Assembly (NCBI GenBank): GCA_023213395.1
Contig: CM041465.1
Span: forward strand, 201,693,741 to 201,757,740
From: Cycas panzhihuaensis
Taxonomy: Eukaryota > Cycadophyta
Direction: 5' to 3'
DNA length: 64,000 nt
In this document: positions 46,240 through 59,293 of the stretch, piece after piece
Numbering within the stretch: the stretch's first letter is position 1
How the letters are laid out: each line of letters opens with the position of its first letter
Notes under the pieces: generated by a model
What the model was told of the DNA's origin: nothing
Databases searched by the model: none
What the model saw: the letters and a program-made list of their open reading frames with translations, nothing else
Translations under genes and position numbers: made by a program

Positions 46240-47100
46240 TTTAAATTCTAATCATATCTTGCATTTATCTAATTATTTTAAAAAATCTTTGTTTATATTG
46301 ATTTCCCAAGTTTTATAGTCTTGAAAATCCTCACCCCTCCCACTTTAGCCACAAAATCTTGTAGATAAACTAAAACTTAAAGCCCTAGGCCCTCTACTCC
46401 TATTAGGTGAAATTCCTATTCTACTTAAGGTACCTTTTCATGTCCCAGACCTTAGGAAGCCTCTTTATAGCCACCTCTATACCCCTCATCTTTCAACCCC
46501 CTCTCATTAAGATTCAACCTTTAATACTATCATTATACACCCCATTTACAAAGTATTACCTTTTTTTTCATTGCATCTCCTTTTCCTCCCACCATTAACT
46601 TTCTCACTACCCTATATGTTTTTTAATTAGCCCATTGCATTACTCTATAAACCACCTTCATATGTCATTACTAAAACCCTTTTCTCATAAGGAATGCCTA
46701 GCTATAATTTTCCACATGTTTCCCATATCTCCATCAAATCCTAAATTCACTCATAGGCCTAGATTCATTCATCTTACATTCTTTATAATATCGCATTCGC
46801 CATCTATAAATTCTTTTTTACCTCTTACATAGTCTAGCCATTATATAACCCATTCCCTATTCAAATCTTCATATATAGTTCCCCTAAGTACTCCTTCTGG
46901 TATAACTCATCTATTCCTTATGTTTCTCATTTCCCTATATATATCCCCCCATGCAACTTATACCTCTTATTCTACATCTTTTGCATGAAATTTCATGCTT
47001 ATATTCCTATCTTTTATTTCCAAAGTCTACCTTCCCAATATAATTTTTATATTTCCTACCTTTCCCTCATAATCCCTTAATTATCCCTTAAGGGCAATTA
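46240..47100 (+). other. G-depleted, C-rich interior tract of element H
   Basis: On the plus strand this segment has very little G and much C and T (for example CCCCTCATCTTTCAACCCCC near 46485). The open frames at 46407 and 46635 reflect this composition, rich in Ser, Pro, Leu, Ile and His. The abrupt skew against both neighbours is clear; its role is unknown. Confidence 0.55.
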
Positions 47101-47406
47101 TAAGTAGATACAATATATAAGTGTAATACAAGACCTTATAACACACATGTCTTAGGATCAACTAAAAAGAGAGTTACATATAAAAGCATTTCTAGATAGA
47201 GCATTATCATAAATAGTAAGAGGTTATGTATGGGTTGCTTCGAGATAATGAGAAAATAGAGAACCTTAAGTATATAATATTTAAAGCAGATGGAGGATTA
47301 AAGATGTGTGCATAAAGACATATATACTCTAGACTTCTAAATGATAAAATTATAAATACTTTGTAGGCAAAGTATTATTTGTAAGAGGTATGGATTGTAT
47401 TAGTCC

Positions 47407-47725
47407 TATTCCTTTAAGGAGAAGTTGGTATTTTATTAAAAGTTAATTTTTAGAAAGTAGTACTTTTAATTAATATGAAGTTAATTTTTTATATTAAGGA
47501 GTCAGTATTTTATTATTAATAGTATTATTGAAGTCGATTTTTTAATAGGGTATTATATTTGACACTTATAAATAGGGAAGACCTCTATCTCATTATGCAA
47601 GTTTTATTTTTGGGTTAATTCTAATTTTATTTGGTGCTTGGTGCCTAGGGTAATTTGTTTATTCAACTTTCATTTTAGTTTTTATTTTATGATTGTGGAA
47701 GTAGATTAAATTTAAGATCACTTCA
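47407..47725 (+). repeat. 3' LTR of element H
   Basis: Right copy, starting TATTCCTTTAAGGAG and ending GATCACTTCA. Confidence 0.75.
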
Positions 47726-47729
47726 ATTA

Positions 47730-49926
47730 CTTTGATCATAGAGCTTATTAATACTATAGTGAAAGACAAAAGTACCATAAATACCTACTTTAATAAAATA
47801 ATTGACTTGAAGAAGAAATTGAAGGAGATCAAACTTGATTTAGTAAATGACAAGTTGTTATGTGTGATAATCATGTTGAAATTATTAATAATTTTTAAAA
47901 CCTTTCAAACCATCTACGTAAAGGATAAAGTAATAGATGGCAAATTATTTAAGTCATCGAAGAGTCTCCTTTTGGCTAAGGATGCTACATTGAAACACTA
48001 TGGTTTGCCCAACAGTTTGGAATTCAACCATGCCTTAGTCATAAAGACACAAAGGAGAGATGATGTTTAGAAAGAAAAGTATGAACAAAAATTAGAAGTA
48101 GAAACTTAGGAGAAGAAGAAGTTTATAAAAAAATGTAATTACTATGAGAAGAAGGACATAAGGAGAAAAACTTCAAAAAGTGAGATAAATGTAAAGCAAA
48201 TTAGGATGATAAGGAGAAGAGTGTTGTGGCTTATTGTATGGAAGTGTCATTCTTGTCAACCAAATCAAATTAGAGAAATTATTAGATTTTAGACTCATGT
48301 ACGTAGAGACACATCTCTGTTTAGAAACAAAACTTTAATGCATAGAATGTTGGTTTTAGTAATATAAAATTCATTCTTAGATATATGAGCATAGTGCTAG
48401 TTGAAAGTTTTAGTACTATTTCACTTGTAGGTGGAAAATTCAATAGGGTATATTACACACCATAAATAAAAAGGGCTCATCTATCAACCTAGGAGATATG
48501 TAAATAAGATATAAAGGTTGAGCTCTTTAAAAATAAATGCTTAACCAAGGATTTTAAGTAAAATTTCTTTGTCATTATTATTAAAAATGTGAAGGATGAT
48601 TTTTAGATGTTTGAAGCTCATAATTATACCTATGCTTTTGTTATTGACACAAATGGTATGAGTAAACTATAGTATGAATGCCTTAGTCATTTTAATTATA
48701 GAAATATTATGCTTATGAAATATTTAAAAATCATGGAAGGGTGAATGAATAGGAAGCATCACCTAATATTCTTTTACTTAGGATTATGCATGGAGAGCCA
48801 ACGAGAAGATATAGCCCATATATACCTATTTGATAGGTCTGCTCTCAAACCCTTCAATACATAAAGCTCACTATATTTTGGTGTTTATAGACAATTATAT
48901 CAAGAAGACATAGGTATATTTTCTAAAGAGTAAATCTAAAAGGTTCAACTACTTTAAAAAATAGAAGGTACATGTTAAGAATGAGTGTGATAAGAAAATT
49001 AAGATTTTCAAGAGTTATTATTATAAGGAGTATGATAATTATCCCTTTAATCAATTCTATTTAGATTATAATACTAAGTGAGAACTAATCATATTATATA
49101 CCCCACAACAAAATGGTATTGCTGACAAAAAAAACCATACCATGATAAAAATGGAAAGGTTTATGGTGCATATAAAGAACTTTTCACTTATATATTATGC
49201 AGAAGTTGCTAGGATTGAATAGAGTACGAACAAAAGTAGTCAATGGCATGACTCCTAAAGAGAAATGGATGAGTCATAAGCCTACCATAGACTATTTGAA
49301 GACTTTTGGGTGCATTACATATGTACACATCTTAGGCGAAGAATGAAAAATTTTGGATCATAACAGTAAGAAGTATATCTCCATGGTGTACAATGATATG
49401 AGTAAAGCTTATAGATTATGGGATCCAGTAGAGAATAAACTTCTTATTAATAAGAATATAATGTTTGATGAGTCTATGATGTATAATGCTAAAAATACAT
49501 CATATGAAGAAATCTCTTTCCCCCAACTACTTCAATTTCCTATTGGTGCTTCATTAATAGTAGAGGTTAAGGAACAAAGCACTATGGTTTAAAAGGAAGA
49601 AGGACCGAGTGAAGAAGATGGCATTAAGAAGTTATTGCATGAGGAGACGTCATTAACATTAGGCGATTTGATGTCATTATGGGCCAAGAGGACCATTAAA
49701 GATTCAATTGTAATGGTACAGAACCTTTTAGATGGATAAAGACTAAGAAGCTAACATACTAGTTAGACTTTAATGGTTAACACCATAAACTCCCATAATC
49801 CTATTTTATATGATAAAGCAAAATATGATCCTTATTTTAGGGCTATTATAGAGGAAGAATTTGGTTCTCTAATCAGAAGTACTATATAGAAGTTGGTCTT
49901 ATTACTTGCTAATAAAAACTTTATTG
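47730..49926 (+). pseudogene. Element G gag C-terminus, protease, integrase, RT start
   Basis: A 112-codon open stretch (47732-48070) has INTYFNKIIDLKKKLKEIKL, a standard copia gag segment. A damaged zinc knuckle follows (CNYYEKKD, about 48135) and a protease start (about 48290, ILDS-like). Integrase follows in pieces: LSHFNY, then TTKWYC/QQNGI-like sequence near 49105. The 79-codon stretch 49353-49592 (YISMVYNDMSKAYRLWDPVE) is the post-integrase connector. The RT opening at 49890-49926 (LLANKNFID) is cut by element F and resumes at 57497. Confidence 0.75.
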
Positions 49927-49931
49927 ATTGT

Positions 49932-50243
49932 TGAAGGAAAGATGGATTTAGGGAATAAATCATTCACATGCACACAATGGCAATGGAGAATGAAAAAGAG
50001 ATGAAACAAGATATGAAAGCAAGCTTGCAGGTGAGAATGAATAATGACTCCCTCCTTGAGATTTTGCTTTTTATGATTGAGGGTAAGCATTAGGGTTAGG
50101 ATTTTTCTGCCTAATGACATAAACTCAAAATTACATCTAAATGCACATAAAGTGCATTTCATTAAGAGACTAATGTTAATCAATATATCCTAAGGTCATA
50201 TAATTAATTTACACAAATGACCCTGATACATTAACCTCTTTCA
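49932..50243 (-). repeat. 3' LTR of element F
   Basis: TGAAGGAAAGATGGATTTAG to CCTCTTTCA on the plus strand; partner at 57180-57491. The 93-codon minus frame at 49902-50183 lies here and is not a gene. Confidence 0.92.
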
Positions 50244-50943
50244 ATCCCCTCCTTAATAGTAGAAGGTCATTTTTTAGAAAATCTATTCTATAAGGTCTTC
50301 ATTTGAGCCTCATTATTACATTAAAATTCTAAATGACACTTTTATGGGAAAACCCTCATGAAGAATAAAAATCCATGAAATTTCTAAGATCTATAGCCCC
50401 TTTTATAAATCAAAATGGCTAACGTATCTCTTTAATATAGCATGATAGCCAAGCATCTTAATCTGCTAAGTCTCTATATACTGTTTGGTCATCCCCAATG
50501 CCCTTTTGGGTTTTCATAGATTCTGATTTTTTAAAACTAGTATAACCCTTATCCTTTCGTACCCACATGGGATTTTCACAAATAGGATAGAGCATAGGCT
50601 TACTCTTATTCTTCCACACCCACAAGGGGTTTTCATGAAGAGAATAGAGTATGATGATCCTATTGCCATCTTCATTAATCAGTTGAAGATGGAGGCCCTA
50701 AGGCCGAGCCACCTTCAAAATTGTTTAAACTTCACCTTTTGTAGTAGTTTGGTGAAGATACCATCCGCTTCATCTATTGTAGGGTAGTATTCCAGTTGAA
50801 TTATACCATCATGAACAAATTCTCTAATCTTGTGGACTTTCGTACTTATGTATTTGGTACGATCGTGAAATACAAGATTTTTTACCATGTAGATGGTGAT
50901 TGATTATCTACATGAAGACTCGTAGGACTTGTTTGGGTGATAT

Positions 50944-53900
50944 TCAATATTTCCAATAATTTCTCAACCATATCACCTCCTTACTGGTCTCAGAAGTAGC
51001 AATGTATTCAGCTTCGGCAGTTGAATCTGCAACTATCTTCTGCCATCTAGATCTCCATGATATTGGTGTTATTTCAAGAAACATTACATACCCAGACATA
51101 GATCTTCCTGTATCTTTATCTCTTGTAAAGTCTAAGTCTATGTATATAGAAAGTTTGAAGTCTGAATTAGGTTCATATAACAAACCATATTTGCTAGTTG
51201 TCTTAAGGTATCTCAACACTCACACTATTACTTGCCAATGATTTTACTTAGGATTTGTCATGTAACGAGCAAGAATGTCGATAGAGTATGCAATATCTGG
51301 CTTTGTATTGGTAGTGTAGATGAGACTACCTACAAGTTTCCTATAGAGTGTTGCATCTGCCTCCCTTGTATCACCTTCAGCTAAGATTTTGGTATTAGGG
51401 TCCATAGGTAAAACTAATGGTCATGCATCTTTTAACTGAAACTTAGTTAGAAGATCGTTGATGCATTTTTCTTAGGAGAGGAAAATTTTTCCATTCTTTT
51501 GTGTTATTTAAATTCCCAAGTAATATTTCATCAAACCAAGGTCAGACAATTTAATTTTTTTGCCAAGGTCCTTTTTCAGCTGGCTTATTGTCTATTCACT
51601 ATTACTCGTTACTAGCATGTCATCCACAAAGATTATGAGATAAGTGACTTTATCCTTATGGCACTTGATGAACAATGTTGCATCAATATCTTGGTAGTTA
51701 TAAATCTCTTATTCAAGTTGCCTCATTATTTCAAACAACTTAGTAAACCAAGTACAAGGACATTCTAAGCATGTAAACCTTATGATCTTGACCTTCGATC
51801 TCATATCCTTCTAGCTGAGCCATGTAAATTTCTTCTTCAAGATCTCCATTGAGAAACACAGTCTTAATATCGAGTTGGTGGATTTTCCAACCCTGTTGAG
51901 CAGCCAAGGCCACAAGAGTTCTAATTGTAGGCCATTTGGTTGTAGGTAAAAAGACTTCAATGTAGTCGATGCCTTCCCTTTATGTAAATCCTTTAGCAAC
52001 CAACCTTGTCTTATATTTTTCAAGGGTGTTGTCTGATCTATATTTATTTTTTAATACCCATTTATCTTGAGCTATCTTTCTGCCAAGTGGTAGATCAACG
52101 AGCTCCTATGCACTATTCTTGATAAGAGATTGGTACTCTTCATTTATAGCATTTCTCAAAATTATATGTTTTACTGCTTCTTGGTATGTTAGGGGCTCTT
52201 CATTAAGAATAAAGTGCAGTTTTCCCGGTTCAAGCTTAGTGTATAATGATTCTTGCATTCTTGCTCTATGGGAACTTTGACTGCCAGTTTTGCCCACCTT
52301 ATTTGGTCGTATGTCCTTATTGAGTTGGTAGGTTTCTCGAGATCCTCGAGTTGTGAATGAATTCCTTCTTCCCTCAACTTTTTGGTTATCATCTTATTTA
52401 TTAAAATGATTATTTTGTGAGAAGGATGTTAACGCGCTTGAGGAAGATGGTCCTTCTACCACTATTTTACCTTTGTCGACTGAAGGTGGAGAGGATGCTT
52501 CTTCTATAATGGCTTTACCTTTGTTAACTCTGTTATCTTCAAACGATGGTGTCGGATGTACACTCATCAATTTAGAGTCACAACTTATATCCTCCAAGGC
52601 TCTATCGTTAGTTTCCAATATTTGGAGTAATTTATGTTTGTCCCTCGCTCCCCCACCTGTCCCCCCCTCCCCAAAATTTTAGAATCTAAATATCATACTT
52701 TATAACATGATTATAGTGGCATGAGGGTACTTTAGAGTCTAGTTTAAATAACTGATCCTCTGTCTCCACAAAAACGACATCTCTGGTAATAATATTTTTT
52801 TGTTGTGAAGGTATGAGGACCTTATACCCTTTCTTATCCATAAGGTATCCAAGAAAGATGCCTTTAAGTGCCCTTGGCTAGAGTTTATTTTGATCTGCAT
52901 CTAGAATATGGGCATAGTATGTAGAGCCAAAATTTTTGAAGTAATGAACAATGGGGGCTTGTTTTGGCCACTTTTCATTAGGTGATTGTACTTTCTTTGA
53001 TGGGCTAACAACATTGATACAATAAATAGTTGTCTAGATAGCTTTGGCCCATAGGTAGGTAGGTACATTTTTGTATATCAACATAGCCTGAGCGATGTTC
53101 ATAATTATCTTGTTCATGCCCTCGGTAACTCCATTTTACTATGGGGTACCTGCTACTATTGTTTGATACTTGATGCCATTGTCTCAAAGGTAGCTTTCAA
53201 ACTCATGTGAGGTATACTCACCACCACTATCAATTCAAAGATATCTGAGTTAATAACCTGACTCTTTTTTAGTGAGGGTTTTAAATTCTTTAAGTACATA
53301 AAAGACTTCATCTTTCTTGTGTAGAAAAACTACCCATACTTTTCTAGTGAAATCATCAATGAAAGAGATGTAATATAACTTGCCCTTTCGTAAATGAATG
53401 GGCATTGGCTCGCACAAATTAAAGTGCACCAATTGTAATGGATGGCTCGATTTCCACTGGCTTTTAGGAAAGGGTTGTCGATAAGATTTGGCAATGATAC
53501 AAGCTTCACATTTAAAGGGCTTAGAGGAGAACTTTGGAAGATTTAGAAGAGTGTTAGAAAGATCTCTAAGTCTATCAATGTGAACATGGCCTATATGAGC
53601 ATGCCAAAGAGATTCTAATGACAATGTTGGATGGGTTAAGATGGAATTAAATGTAAATTCTTCATCAACATAAGGGCTTTGGGCATAATGGGCTTTAGAA
53701 GATGGAGAGTTATTCAGTCGAAAGAGCTTGCTAGAGAGGTGTTTAGTGAAAACTACTTGATTAGTCAGAGGGTGAATGACCTAGAGATTTTGGTCATTTG
53801 TGGTTACACTCAGATCAAATCCATGAGAGACAAGTGTGGATAAGGAGAGTAGGTTTTGTTTGAGATTAGGTATGTATAAGACATCAAGCAATGTAAAATC

Positions 53901-54100
53901 TTCTAAGACTAGGAGTTTCAGTCGAATGTTACCAATTCCTTCAATAGGTTATTGTGATTTATTAGTAATGTGAACAACTCCTTAAACATTTAAGTCAAAT
54001 ATTTAATATAGACTATGATTACATGTCATATATTGAGTTGCTCCTGTGTCTATGATCCATTGTCCATCGATTGAAGCCACACTATTGGTAATTCCAATAG
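50944..54100 (-). pseudogene. Element F pol (PR, IN, RT, RNase H)
   Basis: Right to left: protease WIIDTGATQYMT (about 54025-54065); integrase with AHIGHVHIDRLRDLSN, CEACIIAKS (53250-53624), VHFNLCEP where the catalytic Asp is Asn, and DSGGEYTSHEFE; connector RALKGIFLGY and TRDVVFVE. RT follows with WKIHQLDIKTVFLNGDLEEE (about 51850) and an intact FVDDMLVTSN loop (about 51610-51640). RNase H is the 91-codon frame 50944-51219, with YIDLDFTRDKDTGRSMSGYV and STAEAEYIATSE. Stops and frameshifts separate the blocks. Copia domain order is clear and catalytic potential is lost. Confidence 0.88.
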
Positions 54101-55256
54101 GACTTGGTATTGGTGAAGGGAATTCACAAATGATATATCCACATCGAGCTTCAAAATATCTCTTTGGTTGGTCAATGGTAGTTGATGTTGAAGATCCCTC
54201 AATTCTTTAAACATTTGCTTGTATAAAACCTGCACTACTAAAGGATTCTTCACACATTTCTTCAACATTGTGAGCTTCATGTTTTGTTTGGAACTTGGCC
54301 AACTTATAAGTGGCAGTTCTACAGTCTTTTGTTAAGTGTCCTTTATAGTTACACTGATCACACATAATAGTTTGATTACCAGTTCCTAAAGAGGTACTAG
54401 TTTGGCCTATCTATCTTACTTTTTGTTAAGGTGGCCCTTGGCCTTGAGATTGTCGAGGCTGTGACTAAGGGTTTGATTAACCTTATGAATTGTTTCCCAT
54501 GTTTCTTCCTCTTCCTCTTACTCAGTTATTTCCTCTACCATGATAGGGACCTTGATTTTTTGTGTAGTAAACTTCTTCTTCCACCTCAAAGGATGCATCT
54601 GGAAGAGAGTCAGAGGCTATAAAGTTGGTATCAAAGGTCTTGTCAATTTCTATGAATTTCTCAGTGAGTACTTCAAAGTTGAGTGTCTTTAATATTTCAT
54701 TAGATTGAAGACTTCCAAGCAAGTTTTTATAATCAAGGATATGTAGACATGATTGGATTAAGAATGACTAAGTGGTATATTAGGTCTTAAAATCTTTATC
54801 AATTGTCTATTTTATTGGTCGAAGGAGATTTATTGTCTCATGAACTCGTCCCTTCTACATTTTTAATTTGTTTATTTTCAAAATAAGATAAACAAATTTT
54901 AAATCTAACTTGGTATCAAAGTTCTTGAGAAATTCAAGGACTTTCTAGGTTGTATCATGTTAATCTTCATTAATCAAGTTGTGCAAGGAGTGATTAATGA
55001 CCAACAGAATTCCTACACGAATCTTTTCATCATCTATCTCCCATTGTAATTTGGCTGCAACATCTGTAGAAGCTGTTGGGGTGGATCCACCAGAAGCAGA
55101 TGTTGTAGCTATCACTAGTATGATGGGTGTAGGCTGCAAGTGGGCTCTCTAAAGGCCTTCATACTTTACAACATTTTTAACTCCAATGTACTACAAATCC
55201 TAATTTTCTTTGCCTTTCAATATGCAATTGACATTCTGCTTGAATTAAGATGACAT
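54101..55256 (-). pseudogene. Element F gag with intact zinc knuckle
   Basis: Starts at an ATG whose complement is 55254-55256 (MSS.FKQNVNCILKGKEN), then TTSASGGSTPTASTDVAAKLQWEID-like sequence, typical of copia gag. A surviving 66-codon piece (54522-54722) reads EILKTLNFEVLTEKFIEI. The CCHC knuckle near 54325-54365 is CDQCNYKGHLTKDC with all four ligands kept. A 76-codon frame (54050-54280) overlaps the gag-protease connector out of phase. Confidence 0.82.
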
Positions 55257-57160
55257 GGTAATGATGAAGAAGTAGAAGAGATGATAGAAGTATATGCCAT
55301 TGACATGTGTGGATAATACACGTGACGCAACAAGGATATAGAAATGAATACTATGATGAGAAGCAAGCAATGATTAAGTATTTTTTAACAAAAATGAGTA
55401 TAAGTAATGATGCAAGAATGAGGCCTAATATAGAGCTGGCAAAGAGTGGTGATGTGTCATGCCACTAACCTCTAACTTACGTCCAAATGTAGCTAAGGTT
55501 TTAATGCCTAAGGCTTCTAGTATACGATTAGGACCTTCACCCACGATACCCACACCTGCGCTTAGTGATGAAATCCAAGTCACAGTGGAGCCTAGGTACT
55601 TCCAGTCCTCACTCAGTTTTCTAGTGAGTAGCTATATACCTCCTCTGAAGAGTCAAATAGTACTGTGTATCCCACAGCTATGATGAATATTAAACTAGGT
55701 TAATTTTAATCTTGTATTAAATTTTTTTTGTTTTCCCGGATGGTTATCAGGATTATCACTGATTGGAGGCTATAGGTATGGCTAACATATCCATCCACCA
55801 CTATTCTGGTTAAGACTAGACCTAGTATAAAACTCACACCTCCCTTAGGATATAGACTTCAGCCGACCTTGGTCTATTTCAACCAACTCGAGTGTGTGCA
55901 CAAGTCAAGAACTAGCAATATAGATCGTACAGATGAGATTCCTTTTAGGAATAATGTAAGATGTTTTTGAATAACTGGAAACTAAAATAGAAAGTTGCCA
56001 AATGTGTTTGCTTACTTTTCGTGCTTACTTTGTTGTTGTCGTTGCTTTATATGACGCTTTATGCTATGTGTGTAAATAGAAAAAGCATGCTAGATTTAGT
56101 AGGGGAACTGGATATTGCTTCTAATCCAAGGTTTCCCTTACTTTAGTATAATGTTTTCAAATATGTTTTTTAAAGTTTTGATATAAAAGCTACAATGGGC
56201 TAAAAAGCGGATCAATTTTCCACTAAAATGATGATTTTTCTAAATCTATATGCATGTTATTTTGCCCTATTTTATGATTTTTTCATAAAATTTATAAATA
56301 ATAATAAATTGACAAAGTTTTCTAGAAATTACAAATATGAAGGCCTAAATGATTAAATCTAATTTTATGACAGAAGGAAAAAGTATTCAGAATATCATTT
56401 TTAATAGAGTTATAAAATCATATTTTTGAAAATGCACAAAAAAATTTCTACATGAAAAAGCACAAAAGCAAAATCCTACCAGATCCACTATCTCAAAATC
56501 TAAACTTCAATATGTCAAAAGTTATGTTTTGATACAAATATCAACTTTAACTTCTACACCATCTCCAAAATTAGTAAAAAAATTACCCAAAATGCCCTCG
56601 CAATATCTTTTATGGGGTTGAGTAGGCAAATTTAGTAACCGTGAGAAAACTTTATAAATCTCACTAACCAATAGATGAAATTTGATGGGATTTATCTTAA
56701 ACTAATCCTAAGACATAAATCTACCAGATCACTTAATAAAACTTTCATATTTTTAGCTTATAATTAAAGGATTTTATTGAGAAAAGTGCCTTAAATCACT
56801 TACAGCAAAAACTCACTATTTCAGGCTGAATCTGAAGTTACTCCATAAGAAACAAATGATCCTCTAGTCAGGGTGACCTTGTATGCTAAATTTTATCATA
56901 ATCAGAGATGGTCAATATTTTTTATGAAATTTTGGGCATTTAATACTTCTGGGACTGTTTCAGTAGTTGAACGGCTTCAAAAATATGTATTCTTCACCTC
57001 TGGATTTCTCACACATAGAGAAAGTAGCAACATACAAAGTACTATAATTTTAAGCTCTTAAAATATTAAAAAATGATGAATACACTCTCAATACTTCACA
57101 TTAAAGGTGAAGGGGAGGCCAAATGGCTCCATACAAGTGAAATGGAATGAATAGATCCCT
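55257..57160 (-). other. Leader of element F
   Basis: About 1.9 kb of non-coding sequence between gag and PBS, moderately rich in C and T near 55460-55900 and AT-rich beyond. No protein similarity seen; open frames at 55459 and 56873 are probably fortuitous. Confidence 0.5.
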
Positions 57161-57179
57161 TTCTAACTCTAATACTATA

Positions 57180-57491
57180 TGAAGGAATGATACATCTAGG
57201 GAATAAATCGCTCACATACACACAATTGTAATAGAGAATGAAAAAGAGATAAAATAAGATATAAGAGCAAGCTTAGAGGTGAGAATGAATAGTGACTCCC
57301 TCCTTGAGATTTTGCCTTTTATTATTGAGGGTGAGCATTAGGGTTAGGATTTTTCTACCTAATGACATAGACCTAAAATTATATCTAAATGCATATAAAA
57401 TGCATTTCATTAATAGACTAATGCTAATCAATATATCATAAGGTCATATAATTAATCTACACAAATGATCTTGATACATTAACCTCTTTCA
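57180..57491 (-). repeat. 5' LTR of element F
   Basis: Right copy, TGAAGGAATGATACATCTAG to CCTCTTTCA, equal in length to the left copy. Confidence 0.92.
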
Positions 57492-57496
57492 GTTGT

Positions 57497-59240
57497 GAGT
57501 GAGTTTGTAAGACCAAGTTCTATTATGATGGAGAGATTGATAAGTATAAGGTAAGACTTATTACATAGAGATTTAAGTATAAATAAAGGATTGATTATAA
57601 GAAGATATTTGCTTCAGTCTTCAAGTTGATAATGGTCTATTTGATCCTTTCATTAGCAATAAAATATAGTTGGGAGTTATATTAGATGGATGTGAAATTA
57701 GCATACCTTAATGGAGAGGCAAAAAAGGAGATTTACATGGTGTAATCTCTTGGTTTTGTTAAGGAAGGATAAGAGCATCTTATCTGCCATTTGAAAAATT
57801 CACTTTATGGCATAAAGCAAGAGCCATATCCTTAGTATGCTAAGATCAATACTAGATTAAAAGAAGGGGGATTTATTATCATTGATCTAGAGTCGAATAT
57901 ATATATTCAAAAGAGAAAAACTTTAATAATAGTTATTATGTTATATGCCGATGATTTATTTATTACTAGCAACTATAATAGGACTATTATGGGAATAAAA
58001 TCTAATTTGGGAGCAACCTTTGACATGAGAGATCTCAGTGCTTTGTGTTATTTCTTTGGCAATATGGTAGCATAAATAGAAGATAAATTATGGTATTATA
58101 GATAAAATATGTAAAGAGCTTACTTAAGAAGTTTAAGATGGAGGATTACAAGCTTGTGAGAACACTGTATATTAAAGGTACTAAGCTACTGAAGGATATG
58201 AAGAAGCCTATAGTAGATGGAACATTATATAGGCAATTGGTAGGGGGTCTCATCTACTTGTTTCATGTTAAGTTAGAGATTATGTATATTATTGGGTTGG
58301 TTTCTCGCTATATATAGAATCTCTAAGAACTACATTAGGTTGCCAAGAAGAGGGTTGTAATAGGATTACCCCTATTACCCTTATAATATTCAAAATAAGA
58401 GTAAGATAACTAAAAAATGATGGAGGTAAATAGAGTAGAGGATGAAGATGAAGTGCACCAAAGATAAACAAAGACTACATTACAGTGCATCTAAACCAAT
58501 AATATTTTATTAATGACATAACCTTCATAATATATTGAGTGGGGATTTTATAACAAAAACCTCACTCTCTTCTCATAATATTATATTCACCTATCTTTAA
58601 GCTACCAAATCTCCTATTTCCTTATTATTTAATTTCCTTAAAATTAGTGTTTACTAACCTTAATCTTATACTAACTAACCTACTCTCATGTGGTGAAGGC
58701 CCACCACAAGGATTCTAAAACATGTGAAAGGGCATTTACATGTTGGTTTGGATAACCTTCATAATGGAAAGCCACAATTGATTATATATATTGATGTTAA
58801 CTAAGGTGAAAATATCGATGATTGTAAGTCTATTATTGGATATATTTTGGTATTAGAGATAGACCTATTGTATTATCTTTCACTAAGGCTAAATATTAAG
58901 GTTTATCTATTAGTGCTATGGTTGTAAGAACTATTTGATATTCTAGGAATACAAAGCGACATATCAATTATATTAATCAATAATTAGAGTATTATTTATT
59001 TGTCAAAGAATCTAAAGTTCTACACTCATACAAAGCATATTGAGATCTAACATCATTATATTCATGAGTAGATTTAGGTAGGGAAGTTCTAGATCAAATA
59101 TTATTTGAGTAAGGATTAACTTAGAGATGTATTTACAAAGGCACTTACTAAAGATCAATTCACAAGACTTTGAGCCAAGTTGGGAGTTACTGAAGTTATC
59201 CTTGACGGGGGATATATCAACAAATATAATTTCTATCTTC
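57497..59240 (+). pseudogene. Element G RT and RNase H, split by a solo LTR
   Basis: RT reads KTKFYYDGEIDKYKVRLIT, YQMDVKLAYLNGEAKKEIYM, NSLYGIKQEP and the catalytic loop LYADDLFITSN (about 57940). The frame continues through LCYFFGNMVA and DGTLYRQL-like sequence to about 58350, is cut by a 353-bp insertion, and resumes at 58714 with ILKHVKGHLHVGLDN. RNase H motifs (FTKAKY.GLSI) run to about 59240. Several TAG stops lie where CAG or TGG is expected. Confidence 0.82.
58356..58708. mobile_element. Solo LTR inside the RNase H region of G
   Basis: A 353-bp segment starting TGTAATAGGATTACCCC and ending GGCCCACCACA interrupts G's reading frame. It is flanked by AGGGT (58351-58355) and AGGAT (58709-58713), a 5-bp target duplication with one G/A difference. 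TG...CA ends, size and lack of coding content fit a solo LTR left by LTR-LTR recombination. No second copy of this LTR was seen in the window, so strand is unassigned. Confidence 0.75.
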
Positions 59241-59293
59241 ATCTAGAGATTTCTAACTAAAGTTTAATTCCCCATATTTCCATTAAGGGAGAA

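Larger units (their letters stand above)
44783..47725 (+). mobile_element. LTR element H, short interior with a gag-like frame only
   Basis: LTRs 44783-45042 and 47407-47725 both start T[G/A]TT[T/C]CTTTAAGGAGAAGTTGGTA and end CACTTCA. They share GGAGAAGTTGGTATT, TATTCAACTTTCATTTTAGTTTT and other blocks; the right copy has a 60-bp-scale extra segment. A PBS-like TAGTATCAAAACTTTG follows the left LTR. Flanking AATTA (44778-44782) and ATTA (47726-47729) fit a 4-5 bp target duplication. At 2.9 kb it lacks room for pol and is probably non-autonomous. It lies in the gag of G, 13 bp right of E's target duplication. Confidence 0.75.
49932..57491 (-). mobile_element. Ty1/copia LTR retrotransposon F, complete
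   Basis: 7560 bp, minus strand, with LTRs 49932-50243 and 57180-57491, both 312 bp and collinear (shared GTGACTCCCTCCTTGAGATTTTGC-type blocks). Flanks ATTGT (49927-49931) and GTTGT (57492-57496) differ by one G/A. The PPT complement CCCCTCC adjoins the 3' LTR at 50245, and a TAGTATTAGAG-type primer site adjoins the 5' LTR (about 57165-57179). It sits in the RT region of G, whose frame passes from the left flank into KTKFYYDGEIDKYK on the right. Confidence 0.92.
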
